Shown: piece after piece, positions 28,121 to 36,695 of the stretch
Position numbering within the stretch: the stretch's first letter is position 1
How the letters are laid out: each line of letters opens with the position of its first letter
Assembly (NCBI GenBank): GCA_028867335.1
Contig: JAGWGN010000008.1
Span: 1-42,572, forward strand
Direction of reading: 5' to 3'
From: Microcaldota archaeon
GTDB taxonomy: Archaea; Micrarchaeota; Micrarchaeia; Micrarchaeales; CABMGC01
DNA: 42,572 nucleotides
Position numbers and translations under genes: made by a program
Notes under the pieces: model-generated
The model's database searches: none
Seen by the model: only the letters and a program-made list of their open reading frames with translations
Told to the model about the DNA's origin: nothing

Positions 28121-29782
28121 ATGGGGAAGACGGGCAGCACAAAGAATGCGATTCTTGGAATGATCGCAAAAAGGGAAAGAACGCTCAGCGAGATAAGCGA
28201 GGAGCTCGGGCTCTCGCCGTCGACTGTAAGCCAGCACCTGCACGAGCTGGAGGCGGACGGGGCGATAAGGGAGATAGAAAATACGCACATAAGAAAGTGG
28301 AAATATTACGGACTGCCGGAGGGCGCCATTACTGCTTCGAAGGGGAAAAATATGACAAACAATAGAACACTGCTGTATTATGGGGGAGGGATTGTGGTGA
28401 TTGCCGCAATAGCGCTTCTTGTGCTGTCCGCGCAAGGCACGGCAGGCGGAAGCCTGCAGGGATACTTGCATGTGCCTATAAGCCTTACAGATCCGCCACA
28501 TGTGCCTGTGGGAACAACTGCGCTCATGATAAACTATTCATCGGTAGAAGCCCATCTTAGCGGCTCTGCAAACTCATCCGGATGGATCAGTTCGAACGCG
28601 TCAGGACGCATAAACCTACTCTCGCTGCTAAACGTAAGCCAGACGATAGGAAATGTGAGCATCCCGCGAAATTCAGTCATCAACATGGTAAGATTCGAGA
28701 TCAGGTCTGCATCGATAGTCATAAATGGAACAGATTACAACGTGACTGTTCCTAGCTCGCAGATCACTGCACACATCGACAGCCAAGAGGCGCTGAATGG
28801 ATCGGCAGCCATACTGCTGGGCCTATCGCCTACGGTAGCTACTATATTCACCCAAAACTCCACCATTTTTGTGATGGTCCCATCGCTTAAGGCGGTGGTG
28901 ATTCCAAATGCGAACACCACGACAAGGATTGGGGAACGAAGGGGGCTTAGCGCAAACGAGAGCGATGCGCTTCAGTCATCAAAAGCTATGGTAAACATAA
29001 CAAGCGCGTCGTTTGGCGTGAGCGGGAACGAGACCACGCTTTTCATAACCGTCAAGAACAACGGCAACCAGAGCGTTAAAATAATGCACATCCTGATTTA
29101 CGGCAACGAAAGCGCAGTCATAACTGCAGAAACAAGCGTAGCGCGGAACGGGGAGGACAACAGCTCAAACAATAGTTCAAGCGCCGCATCCCAGCAGCGA
29201 AGACCCCAGGTAAATGCAAGGCTCGACGGAGTCAACGGGGAGGACAACCATTCTGCGACTTCGGTTCTCGGAGCAGGCTCAGCGAATGCGAACGGCTCGG
29301 CAGCAGTGAACGCCAGCATAGAGGACCATTCCCAAACCAACAAGACCCAAGTGTCAGCAAATGCAAGTGCAGAATCAGATTCACAGTCTGGAGGGGATTC
29401 GAATGCGAGCTCCCAGGGCGAAACCCGCGGCTCGCTGAACATAACCGAGCACAGCGCCAGCAGCAACCAGAGCTCGGATGCGCATGAGGGGGAGAACCAC
29501 ATGAACACGACGGCGGTTGTGAGGACAATAGAGATTCTCAGGACTGTGAACTTCGTTGTGCAGAGCAACAGCAGCGCGCTTGCGCTGCCATCCTCTGAGG
29601 GGGAATTTGACCAGAATGGGTACGTTATTGCCGCAAACTCAAGCGCGACATTCACCTTCAACGGGGTCATGTCCGCAGGGCAGGGCAGCATAAAGATATT
29701 GCCTATTGCAGGCCAGCCCTACAGGATCGTGGTTACTGGGGAGAATGACGCATCTGCTTCGCTCAACGTGACTGCAGGATAG
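28121..29782 (+). CDS. Membrane-anchored HTH regulator with extracytoplasmic DUF4382-like domain and Ser/Asn-rich stalk
   Basis: HTH (RTLSEISEELGLSPSTVSQHLHELEADGAI), TM (LLYYGGGIVVIAAIALLVLSA), LQGYLHVPISLTDPPHVPVGTTALMINYSSVEAHLSG, long N/S/A-rich region. Confidence 0.75.
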   Translation: MGKTGSTKNAILGMIAKRERTLSEISEELGLSPSTVSQHLHELEADGAIREIENTHIRKWKYYGLPEGAITASKGKNMTNNRTLLYYGGGIVVIAAIALLVLSAQGTAGGSLQGYLHVPISLTDPPHVPVGTTALMINYSSVEAHLSGSANSSGWISSNASGRINLLSLLNVSQTIGNVSIPRNSVINMVRFEIRSASIVINGTDYNVTVPSSQITAHIDSQEALNGSAAILLGLSPTVATIFTQNSTIFVMVPSLKAVVIPNANTTTRIGERRGLSANESDALQSSKAMVNITSASFGVSGNETTLFITVKNNGNQSVKIMHILIYGNESAVITAETSVARNGEDNSSNNSSSAASQQRRPQVNARLDGVNGEDNHSATSVLGAGSANANGSAAVNASIEDHSQTNKTQVSANASAESDSQSGGDSNASSQGETRGSLNITEHSASSNQSSDAHEGENHMNTTAVVRTIEILRTVNFVVQSNSSALALPSSEGEFDQNGYVIAANSSATFTFNGVMSAGQGSIKILPIAGQPYRIVVTGENDASASLNVTAG

Positions 29783-29809
29783 CAGGAAACGATCTTTTGC
29801 CTGGGGAGC

Positions 29810-30211
29810 TCAGTAGAGCTCCTCGAGCTTAGATCCCTTGTCCAGCCTTAGGAGTGCGGAACCCACTACAATAAGGTAGAGATACGACGCCACGGAGAAA
29901 AGCCTGCTTATGTCGTAGCTCATGAAATTTAGGTTTGCGCTAAGCGGCGCCTGCGTGATGCCTGGCATCGCGATTATCCCGGCCAGGAAAAACAGCGCAA
30001 TGTTTAGGGCCGAGTACGCGATAAATATCGGGTACCAGCGCCTTAACCCCAATAGGTACATGATAGCGATCAGCGCGTACGCCACAACTTCTAGATTGAA
30101 CCAGAACTGCCCCGCCATGCTGCCGCTAGGGCTTGGAAAAAGATGGGCAGCGGCATTTAGGAGGGCGAATATTGCAAGCGAAAGCCTGAGCAGAGATATC
30201 TTTGAGAGCAT
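29810..30211 (-). CDS. Small multi-pass membrane protein
   Basis: 133 aa, several hydrophobic segments. Confidence 0.65.
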   Translation of the reverse strand: MLSKISLLRLSLAIFALLNAAAHLFPSPSGSMAGQFWFNLEVVAYALIAIMYLLGLRRWYPIFIAYSALNIALFFLAGIIAMPGITQAPLSANLNFMSYDISRLFSVASYLYLIVVGSALLRLDKGSKLEELY

Positions 30212-30224
30212 AGGATCAGAACCT

Positions 30225-30404
30225 CTATTTCTTTGAGGCCATCTTCTGGATCTCTCTCACTTCCTTTGCGTTCGGCTTCTTCTTGAGCTTTACCTCGAAC
30301 TTGTAGCATCTCTTTGAGCAGAAGTATCTGATGGTGCCTATCTTCTTGACATACATCATGCCTGTCCCCTTCTCGATTTCCCTTGTGCAGTGAGAGCAGT
30401 TCAT
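30225..30404 (-). CDS. Ribosomal protein eL24 (L24e)
   Basis: 59 aa MNCSHCTREIEKGTGMMYVKKIGTIRYFCSKRCYKFEVKLKKKPNAKEVREIQKMASKK; not in ORF track. Confidence 0.93.
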   Translation of the reverse strand: MNCSHCTREIEKGTGMMYVKKIGTIRYFCSKRCYKFEVKLKKKPNAKEVREIQKMASKK

Positions 30405-30408
30405 ATTA

Positions 30409-30723
30409 TCATCTTACCCTGATTTGCTTTGCCTCCCTTGTTGTGTCCGGGAGCCTTACGTGGTCTCCGACCTTGATTCTTCCGGCTATGTTTCTTCGGA
30501 TGACTCTTCCCTTGTCGTTCCCTTCGAGAATCTTCGCCATTATCTGCCTTACCTCACCGTAGATTCCCGTCCTGACCTTCACCACCTCGACCACCTGTGC
30601 GAGGTATCCATCGAATGGCTTGTCTGCCTTCTGAGCGCCCTGCACCTGAGCTGCCGGAGCGGCCGCTGCTGGCGGCTGTGGCTTGTCAGGTTTTGCTGGC
30701 TGGTCGGCGGACATGGTGTTCAC
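30409..30723 (-). CDS. Ribosomal protein eS28 with Ala/Pro-rich N-terminal extension
   Basis: AQVVEVVKVRTGIYGEVRQIMAKILEGNDKGRVIRRNIAGRIKVGDHVRLPDTTREAKQIRVR. Confidence 0.9.
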   Translation of the reverse strand: MNTMSADQPAKPDKPQPPAAAAPAAQVQGAQKADKPFDGYLAQVVEVVKVRTGIYGEVRQIMAKILEGNDKGRVIRRNIAGRIKVGDHVRLPDTTREAKQIRVR

Positions 30724-30729
30724 TTAAAA

Positions 30730-31179
30730 TTACTCTGCCTCCTTAGGCTTTGCTGCCGGCTTCTCGTGCTTCTCCGCCTTCGGGGCCTCTGCGTGCGCAG
30801 GCTTTGCGGCCGCTGCAGACTTCCCTGAAATCTTAGAGACGATATCCTTCACCATTGCCTCAGAATCAGCGTTCTTCTCGATAGCAACCGATGCGCATGG
30901 GACCTTGAGCCCTGCAGCGGCACCGAGTGCGAGCTTTGTAGGAACGAAAACTATGTGTGACTTCTTCTGCTCGCAGAGCATAGGGATGTGCATTACAACC
31001 TCCTCCGGCTCAACGTCCTCGGCAAGAACTACAAGAACGGATAGTCCGCGCTCGATGCTCTTTGTGGTCTCGTTGACTCCCTTGCGCACAGCATTCTTCT
31101 GCTTTGCAAGTCTGACAGCTTCTAGTGCTTTGTCCGAAACTTCCTTGGACACTTCGAATTTTACGTAACTCTTTGCCAT
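30730..31179 (-). CDS. Ribosomal protein L7Ae with Lys/Ala-rich C-terminal tail
   Basis: RKGVNETTKSIERGLSVLVVLAEDVEPEEVVMHIPMLCEQKKSHIVFVPTKLALGAAAGL. Confidence 0.95.
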   Translation of the reverse strand: MAKSYVKFEVSKEVSDKALEAVRLAKQKNAVRKGVNETTKSIERGLSVLVVLAEDVEPEEVVMHIPMLCEQKKSHIVFVPTKLALGAAAGLKVPCASVAIEKNADSEAMVKDIVSKISGKSAAAAKPAHAEAPKAEKHEKPAAKPKEAE

Positions 31180-31261
31180 AGTTTCACCTCATCTCATTGG
31201 TGTTAAGTACAAGATAAGAACAGTATCATCTACTGGGTTCTTAACATATAAATAACTATCA

Positions 31262-33454
31262 TCAGTCCATGAACTGCTCCGGTGTCGGAGGCTCTGGCGG
31301 GACGCCCTTTCTGGTCCTCACTTCCCTTACGACCTTTGACTGCAGCTCCTTTGGCATCTTCTCGAATCCCAGATACTCGGTGTACCAGATTGCCTTGCCC
31401 TTTGTCGCGCTTCTCATCTCATTCGAGAAGCCCTTGATTACCTCTGCCACAGGCATCTTCGCGATGATCGTTGCGCTCTCCCTCTCCTGCTCGATGTTTA
31501 GAACCTGACCTCTCCTTCCCTGCAGCAATGTGATGACCTCCGACATGTACTCCTGGGGTATCGATACAGTGAACTTCTGCTTTGGCTCAAGAAGCGTCAC
31601 TCCTGCCATGAGCATTCCTGCCCACACCGGCCTTCTCATTGCAGGTATTACCTGCGCCGGACCTCTGTGCACAGGGTCCTCGTGGATCGTTGCATCCGTT
31701 ATCGTGACCTTTATTCCGTAGACCTTCTCCCTTGCGAGCGGCCCGTCTCTTACCGCCTCGGTGAATCCCTCGACAAGGAGCTCCATGACCTCGTTTAGGT
31801 ACTGGACTCCGTGGCTTCCGTCGATTAATAGCGATGAGTTGCAGATGTACTCTATTCCCTTTGCCTCCTCCCTTGTGAGCCCCGCCTTGATGAATTCCTC
31901 GACGTGGGTCTTGCCCTTTGGCTTTCCGTCCTTGATTGTTCCTGTTTCGAGGAGGTCAATCACTGTCTGCTCGAGAGGCTCGACGTTCATGTAGAATCTT
32001 GTGTGCTTGTTTGGCGCCTTGCCCTCGACATCCTTTACGCCCTTGTCGATCGTCTCCTTGTAGACTACGATCGGCTCGCTTGTCTGGATCGGGATCTTGA
32101 AGTCGTCCTTGAGCTTGGTCTCGATAACCTCGAGGTGCAGCTCCCCCATTCCGGACATCAGGTGCTCTCCAGTCTCCTGGTTGATTTCGACGACAAGCGT
32201 CTGGTCTCCCTTTGTGAGGTCCCTGAGTGCCTGAATGAGCTTCATTGTGTCCCTCGGGTCCTTTGCCTCGACCGCCTTTGTGACTACTGGCTTTGAGTAG
32301 TGGACGATCTGGTCGAACGGCTCGATCTCGTTCTCGCTGATCGTATCCCCGATTGCAAGATCCTTGATTCCGATGAGCGCTGCGATGTTGCCCGCCGGTA
32401 TCTCATCGACAAGGACCCTTTCTGGTCCCATGTAGATTCCTACCTGCGATACTCTTTGAGGCTCTGCCTTTCCTGAAATATGAAGTAGCGTTCCCTTCTT
32501 TACTGAACCTGAGAAGATCCTCCCGATTGCAATGTCTCCGCTGTGCGGGTCTGACTGCACTCCGAAGATTACTCCGTTTGTCTTAGCCGCCTGGTCAACA
32601 TGTGCCATCGCAACTCCGTCCTCGCTTGCGATGTCGCCGTGCCAGAGGTACGGGATTCTGTATTCCTGCGCTACCTTTGGATTTGGAAGGTGCTCAATAA
32701 TCATGGTTAGGGTTGCCTCATCGATTGGCGCGACCCTCTGAAGCTCTGCCTCGTTGTTTGCGGCAGTGAGCGCGAAGATGTCCTTGAATGTGACCTTGTG
32801 ATTTGCCATAATGGTCTTTGAGATCGCCCACTTCCTTGCTGCGCTTCCGATGCACACGCTTCCGTTCTCTACGCTGACCTTCCACTTTCCTCTGAATTCC
32901 TCAGGGCAGTAGGAATCGATCAGCTTGTTGACGCTTGCGATAAGCTCGAGAAGCCTCTCGAATGTCTGCTCAGGTGTGAGCCTAAGTTCAGTGAGAAGCC
33001 TGTCGACCTTGTTGATGAATAGTACCGGCTTTGCCTTCTCCTTGAGCGCCTGCCTGACGACCGTCTCGGTCTGAGGCATGATTCCCTCGACTGGGTCCAC
33101 TACCAGAATGACTCCGTCGACTGCCCTCATCGATCTTGTTACGTGTCCCCCAAAGTCAACGTGACCTGGGGTGTCGATTAGGTTGATTATGAAATCCTTT
33201 TCCTTGTACTGAAAGGCAAGCGAGATATTTGCCGACTTGATCGTCATCTTTCTGTCCTTCTCGATCGCCTCGTAGTTTGTGTAGAGCGCGTCTCCCGCGA
33301 CCGCCTTTGAGATGATTCCCGCCTTTGCAAGCAGAGAGTCTGTGAGCGTTGTCTTTCCGTGGTGGACGTGTGCGACGATTGCGACGTTCCTAATCCTGTC
33401 GATGTCAGTCATTATCTTTGCCGCTTCCTCTGCCGCAAATTCTCGTCTTACCAT
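31262..33454 (-). CDS. Translation elongation factor EF-2
   Basis: 730 aa; NLIDTPGHVDFGG, FINKVDRL, diphthamide loop VHRGPAQVIPAMRR. Confidence 0.97.
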   Translation of the reverse strand: MVRREFAAEEAAKIMTDIDRIRNVAIVAHVHHGKTTLTDSLLAKAGIISKAVAGDALYTNYEAIEKDRKMTIKSANISLAFQYKEKDFIINLIDTPGHVDFGGHVTRSMRAVDGVILVVDPVEGIMPQTETVVRQALKEKAKPVLFINKVDRLLTELRLTPEQTFERLLELIASVNKLIDSYCPEEFRGKWKVSVENGSVCIGSAARKWAISKTIMANHKVTFKDIFALTAANNEAELQRVAPIDEATLTMIIEHLPNPKVAQEYRIPYLWHGDIASEDGVAMAHVDQAAKTNGVIFGVQSDPHSGDIAIGRIFSGSVKKGTLLHISGKAEPQRVSQVGIYMGPERVLVDEIPAGNIAALIGIKDLAIGDTISENEIEPFDQIVHYSKPVVTKAVEAKDPRDTMKLIQALRDLTKGDQTLVVEINQETGEHLMSGMGELHLEVIETKLKDDFKIPIQTSEPIVVYKETIDKGVKDVEGKAPNKHTRFYMNVEPLEQTVIDLLETGTIKDGKPKGKTHVEEFIKAGLTREEAKGIEYICNSSLLIDGSHGVQYLNEVMELLVEGFTEAVRDGPLAREKVYGIKVTITDATIHEDPVHRGPAQVIPAMRRPVWAGMLMAGVTLLEPKQKFTVSIPQEYMSEVITLLQGRRGQVLNIEQERESATIIAKMPVAEVIKGFSNEMRSATKGKAIWYTEYLGFEKMPKELQSKVVREVRTRKGVPPEPPTPEQFMD

Positions 33455-33466
33455 AAAAATCCACTA

Positions 33467-34216
33467 CTATCTTGCGCTTCTCGCCATTCTCTCGGACTCG
33501 GTTCGCTTCTTTATTGCATAGCTTACCGGATCGTTGTTGGACGCAAGGATCAACTCGTTTGCAAGGGCCTCAGAAAGAGTCTTTCTGTTCTTGAATGCCC
33601 CGATGACAGCCGAAAAAGCGAGATTGTTGATTGCGACGTTCACCCTTCTAATCGAGCTTATGTCGACTGCGACGTTGTATGAAATGCCTCCGTATCTGAC
33701 CCTTGTCGTGTCCTCGATAGGCGCAGCCCTCTCGAGCGCGTTGACGAATATCTGAAGCGGATTCTTCTTTGTGTTCTTTGCGATTATGTCAAATGCGTCC
33801 TCGACCACGTGCATGACCTTGAGCTTCTTTCCCTGAAGCTGTCCCTTCGTTCTAATCACGTGTCCTCCAACCTTGTGTCCGGTTCCTCCCCTCATGAGCT
33901 TGTTCATGAGCCTCTCGACAACGTTAACGTTGCCCTGGTGCTTTTGCCTTCCATAGACGTTAGGATAGCTCTTTGGGACCATGTTGATGTAATTGGCAAG
34001 GGACAGATCGTTTATCACGACGTCCTTGTAGCTGTACTTCTCGAAGAGAAGGGCCTCCTCGATTCCAGTGTCGAATGACTTCTTTCGATTCGACCTTGGC
34101 TTTGATTCTGTTGCCTCGACTGCCATCTCTGCTGCAGCCTCCACTACCGGTGTTGCAGCCTTCTTTGGCTTTGCCGCCTTCTTCTCCGAATTATTTGCAA
34201 CTATCTCATCTGCCAT
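33467..34216 (-). CDS. Ribosomal protein uS7 with Ala/Lys-rich N-terminal extension
   Basis: NVVERLMNKLMRGGTGHKVGG...NALERAAPIEDTTRVRYGGISYNVAVDISSIRRV...SYAIKKRTESERMARSAR. Confidence 0.95.
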   Translation of the reverse strand: MADEIVANNSEKKAAKPKKAATPVVEAAAEMAVEATESKPRSNRKKSFDTGIEEALLFEKYSYKDVVINDLSLANYINMVPKSYPNVYGRQKHQGNVNVVERLMNKLMRGGTGHKVGGHVIRTKGQLQGKKLKVMHVVEDAFDIIAKNTKKNPLQIFVNALERAAPIEDTTRVRYGGISYNVAVDISSIRRVNVAINNLAFSAVIGAFKNRKTLSEALANELILASNNDPVSYAIKKRTESERMARSAR

Positions 34217-34220
34217 GTTA

Positions 34221-34649
34221 TCATCTCTTTGGCTTCTCCTTCTTGCCCCTTATTATCTGGTAAACGTCTACCCCGTTGATTGCGACGACCCTGTACTTCA
34301 TTCCCGGGATGCATCCCATCTGTCCTCTTTGGGATCCACCAAGACCCTGGATCGTTACCTCGTCGTGCTCGTCGATGAAGTTGATTGTTCCGTCGCCAGG
34401 CACAAATGCGCCGACGACCTTTGCGTTCTTGATCAGCTGGACTCGAACGCACTTGAGCTGTCCGGAGTGAGGTTGCTTCTGACCGACTGCGAACTTTTGT
34501 AACACTATTGCCTTTGCCCTCGGCACCGTTCCGACAGCGTCGTACTTTGCCTTGTTTTTGAAGTACTTTCTCTTCCACCACTTCTTGAGCATTCGCTGAT
34601 GCTTTCTCTTCTTGATCAGTTCCTTCGCTGCAAATTCTCCTCTTGGCAA
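34221..34649 (-). CDS. Ribosomal protein uS12
   Basis: VLQKFAVGQKQPHSGQLKCVRVQLIKNAKVVGAFVPGDGTINFIDEHDEVTIQGLGGSQRG. Confidence 0.95.
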   Translation of the reverse strand: MPRGEFAAKELIKKRKHQRMLKKWWKRKYFKNKAKYDAVGTVPRAKAIVLQKFAVGQKQPHSGQLKCVRVQLIKNAKVVGAFVPGDGTINFIDEHDEVTIQGLGGSQRGQMGCIPGMKYRVVAINGVDVYQIIRGKKEKPKR

Positions 34650-34659
34650 TATAACACCG

Positions 34660-34971
34660 TTAAACGTAATTCTCCTCGAGTATGTTCGAGTTTCCTGGCT
34701 CCATTATCGCAACCGCGTTGACAGAGTATGGCTTTCCGCATACTGTGCCGAGCTCAAGCGAGCCCTCCTTGTAGGTTATGATCTTGACGCTTGCGACGCT
34801 GCAGGTGTGTGAGATGTCCGCGACGACCTGCTTCTTTCCCTTTGCTGCGATGATGACCAGCTTTGCGCCGTTTGTGCTGATCGCCCTCATGACCTCGTTG
34901 GTTCCCAGTGCCACCTTGCCCGTGTCGACGGCGAGTCTGATGTCTTTGACTAAGTCACCCATAATTATCAC
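34660..34971 (-). CDS. Ribosomal protein eL30 (L30e)
   Basis: DLVKDIRLAVDTGKVALGTNEVMRAISTNGAKLVIIAAKG...GTVCGKPYSVNAVAIMEPGNSNIL. Confidence 0.92.
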   Translation of the reverse strand: MIIMGDLVKDIRLAVDTGKVALGTNEVMRAISTNGAKLVIIAAKGKKQVVADISHTCSVASVKIITYKEGSLELGTVCGKPYSVNAVAIMEPGNSNILEENYV

Positions 34972-35080
34972 ATAAAAAGATGCAACGCATCCGACTGCAA
35001 AAGCACTTTAAGTAACCTTTTCAGTACACATATTGTTGTTATAAAGATATTTAAAGCTTACAGATTTATCGAGACGAAGC

Positions 35081-35539
35081 TCAGAGTTCCTCTGCATGCT
35101 TTATGTGGCTTGAATGCCTTGGGGCCAGCAGCTCCCTGACCTTCTTCTCTGAATTTTCTATTGTAATTCCTTCATCTCTTGAGGTTATTACGAGCCAGGA
35201 CTTCTTGTGGTGCCTTGGGACCCTCACGACTGCTACGATCACCAGCTCCTTTTCGTCGCTTTCCACAAAGCTTATCGAGTGGCTGCCCGGCCCGGAGACA
35301 TGCGTGTTGTCGAACTCCATCCTCACGTTCTCGAGCTTCTGGTAGAGCGCCGACTCTCTGGGCCATAGCTGCCTGTAGCTTGCCATTGCCAGCTGCAGAT
35401 TCTGCTTTGCCAGCAGCTTGTCCTCCCTGTCCCCCCTCGAGAGCATCAGGACGTGCTCGGTTATCCGCCCGACAAGATCGCTCTTCTCCTTTAGGGTTAT
35501 GTCGAGCTTGTCGAGATCGCTTTTCTTTTTTATAAGCAT
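35081..35539 (-). CDS. Conserved-looking protein of unknown function
   Basis: MLIKKKSDLDKLDITLKEKSDLVGRITEHVLML...; no family recognised. Confidence 0.6.
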   Translation of the reverse strand: MLIKKKSDLDKLDITLKEKSDLVGRITEHVLMLSRGDREDKLLAKQNLQLAMASYRQLWPRESALYQKLENVRMEFDNTHVSGPGSHSISFVESDEKELVIVAVVRVPRHHKKSWLVITSRDEGITIENSEKKVRELLAPRHSSHIKHAEEL

Positions 35540-35603
35540 AGTCTCACTTTGGATGCCATGCAATTGCTGGATTAATAGGCTTTACTAAGCGATTGTTTCC
35601 ACA

Positions 35604-36695
35604 TTATTGAGAAGGGGCCGGAGTTATTACCTGATCGCAGCCAGGCGGCTGCGCGAACTGCCCGCTGATCAGCAGCCTCGCATATCCTATCAGCGGTATC
35701 CTGGCATAGACATATCCAATAACGTCGCCCTGGGAGGCAGGATAATTATCAAACTCAATGTCAAGCGCCTGGTTGTTGTCGCCCTTTGTGAGGGTGTAGT
35801 AGGTTCCGTTAACCGCTATTTCCGCGACAAGCCTGTGGATTATCGGGCCGCTAAAGGAGTCCTGCGCCGTGGTCTGGTAGACTATTATCGGGTTGCCGTA
35901 GTTCTCGACGATTGTTGTGTTTGCAATCGTTATCGCAGAGGTGTATATTGCGCGGTAAGTTAGCCCTTGCACCAGAAGCTTTCCTATGCTGTAGTTGAAC
36001 TTGATTAAATTGCTCTGAGGGTTTTGGCCCACATAGCAGAAGTGAATAAATTGGGGCCGACTTATTTGCTGATATTTTGCAAGGCACTCGTTGTTGTATA
36101 GGGCTATGCTATAGGTGAAGTTGTCACCTGGCGGGAGCACCGATGTTATCTTTGACTTGTTGCCGTTAAGGTACGCATAGTATGAGACAAACTCGTTTGC
36201 CATGTTGTTTTGCAGCGAGGCAAACTGCACTACGCTTAGGTTAACTACAGGCACATTGTTTGATTGGGTGAACGCCGTGAAGTTGGAGATCCCGTGGAGA
36301 ATTATTCCGTCTCCCCTCTGGAGGGCAGGAAGCATGCTGCAGCTGGAGACAGCGTTTAGCGGAGAGGTAGTTTGAAGGACCAAAATTAGTGCAACCCATA
36401 GCACAACGACGACGCCGATCACCATTGCGATTTCCTTGAAGGACTGCTTGCTTCCCTTCTCCTGCACCTCGTCTTTCACCTCCTTGAGGATCAACACGAT
36501 TATTACTATGAACAAAATGAACGCTGCTACTCCGATTAGGATGTTGTTTTGCAATGAGTAGAAAGCGATTAGGGCTACAAGAAGTATTGCAAATGGCCAC
36601 AGCGGAATCGGCTTTGGTTTTTGTGCCCCTTTTGCATCGGCTGCGGCGGGCCTTTTTCTGGGCAATTCAAGCACCCGCGGCAGGCTTCTGCGCAA
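35604..36695 (-). CDS. Signal peptidase I/SEC11-like membrane protein with large internal insertion
   Basis: N-terminal hydrophobic segments; SCSMLPALQRGDGIIL (catalytic Ser box), IIHRLVAEIAVNGTYYTLTKGDNNQALD. Confidence 0.78.
   Translation of the reverse strand: MRRSLPRVLELPRKRPAAADAKGAQKPKPIPLWPFAILLVALIAFYSLQNNILIGVAAFILFIVIIVLILKEVKDEVQEKGSKQSFKEIAMVIGVVVVLWVALILVLQTTSPLNAVSSCSMLPALQRGDGIILHGISNFTAFTQSNNVPVVNLSVVQFASLQNNMANEFVSYYAYLNGNKSKITSVLPPGDNFTYSIALYNNECLAKYQQISRPQFIHFCYVGQNPQSNLIKFNYSIGKLLVQGLTYRAIYTSAITIANTTIVENYGNPIIVYQTTAQDSFSGPIIHRLVAEIAVNGTYYTLTKGDNNQALDIEFDNYPASQGDVIGYVYARIPLIGYARLLISGQFAQPPGCDQVITPAPSQ

Noticed and set aside
30550-30560. Another near-match to the tRNA 3' end (CCTTACCTC)
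   Set aside because: Only 9 nt match, inside the eS28 coding sequence; consistent with chance
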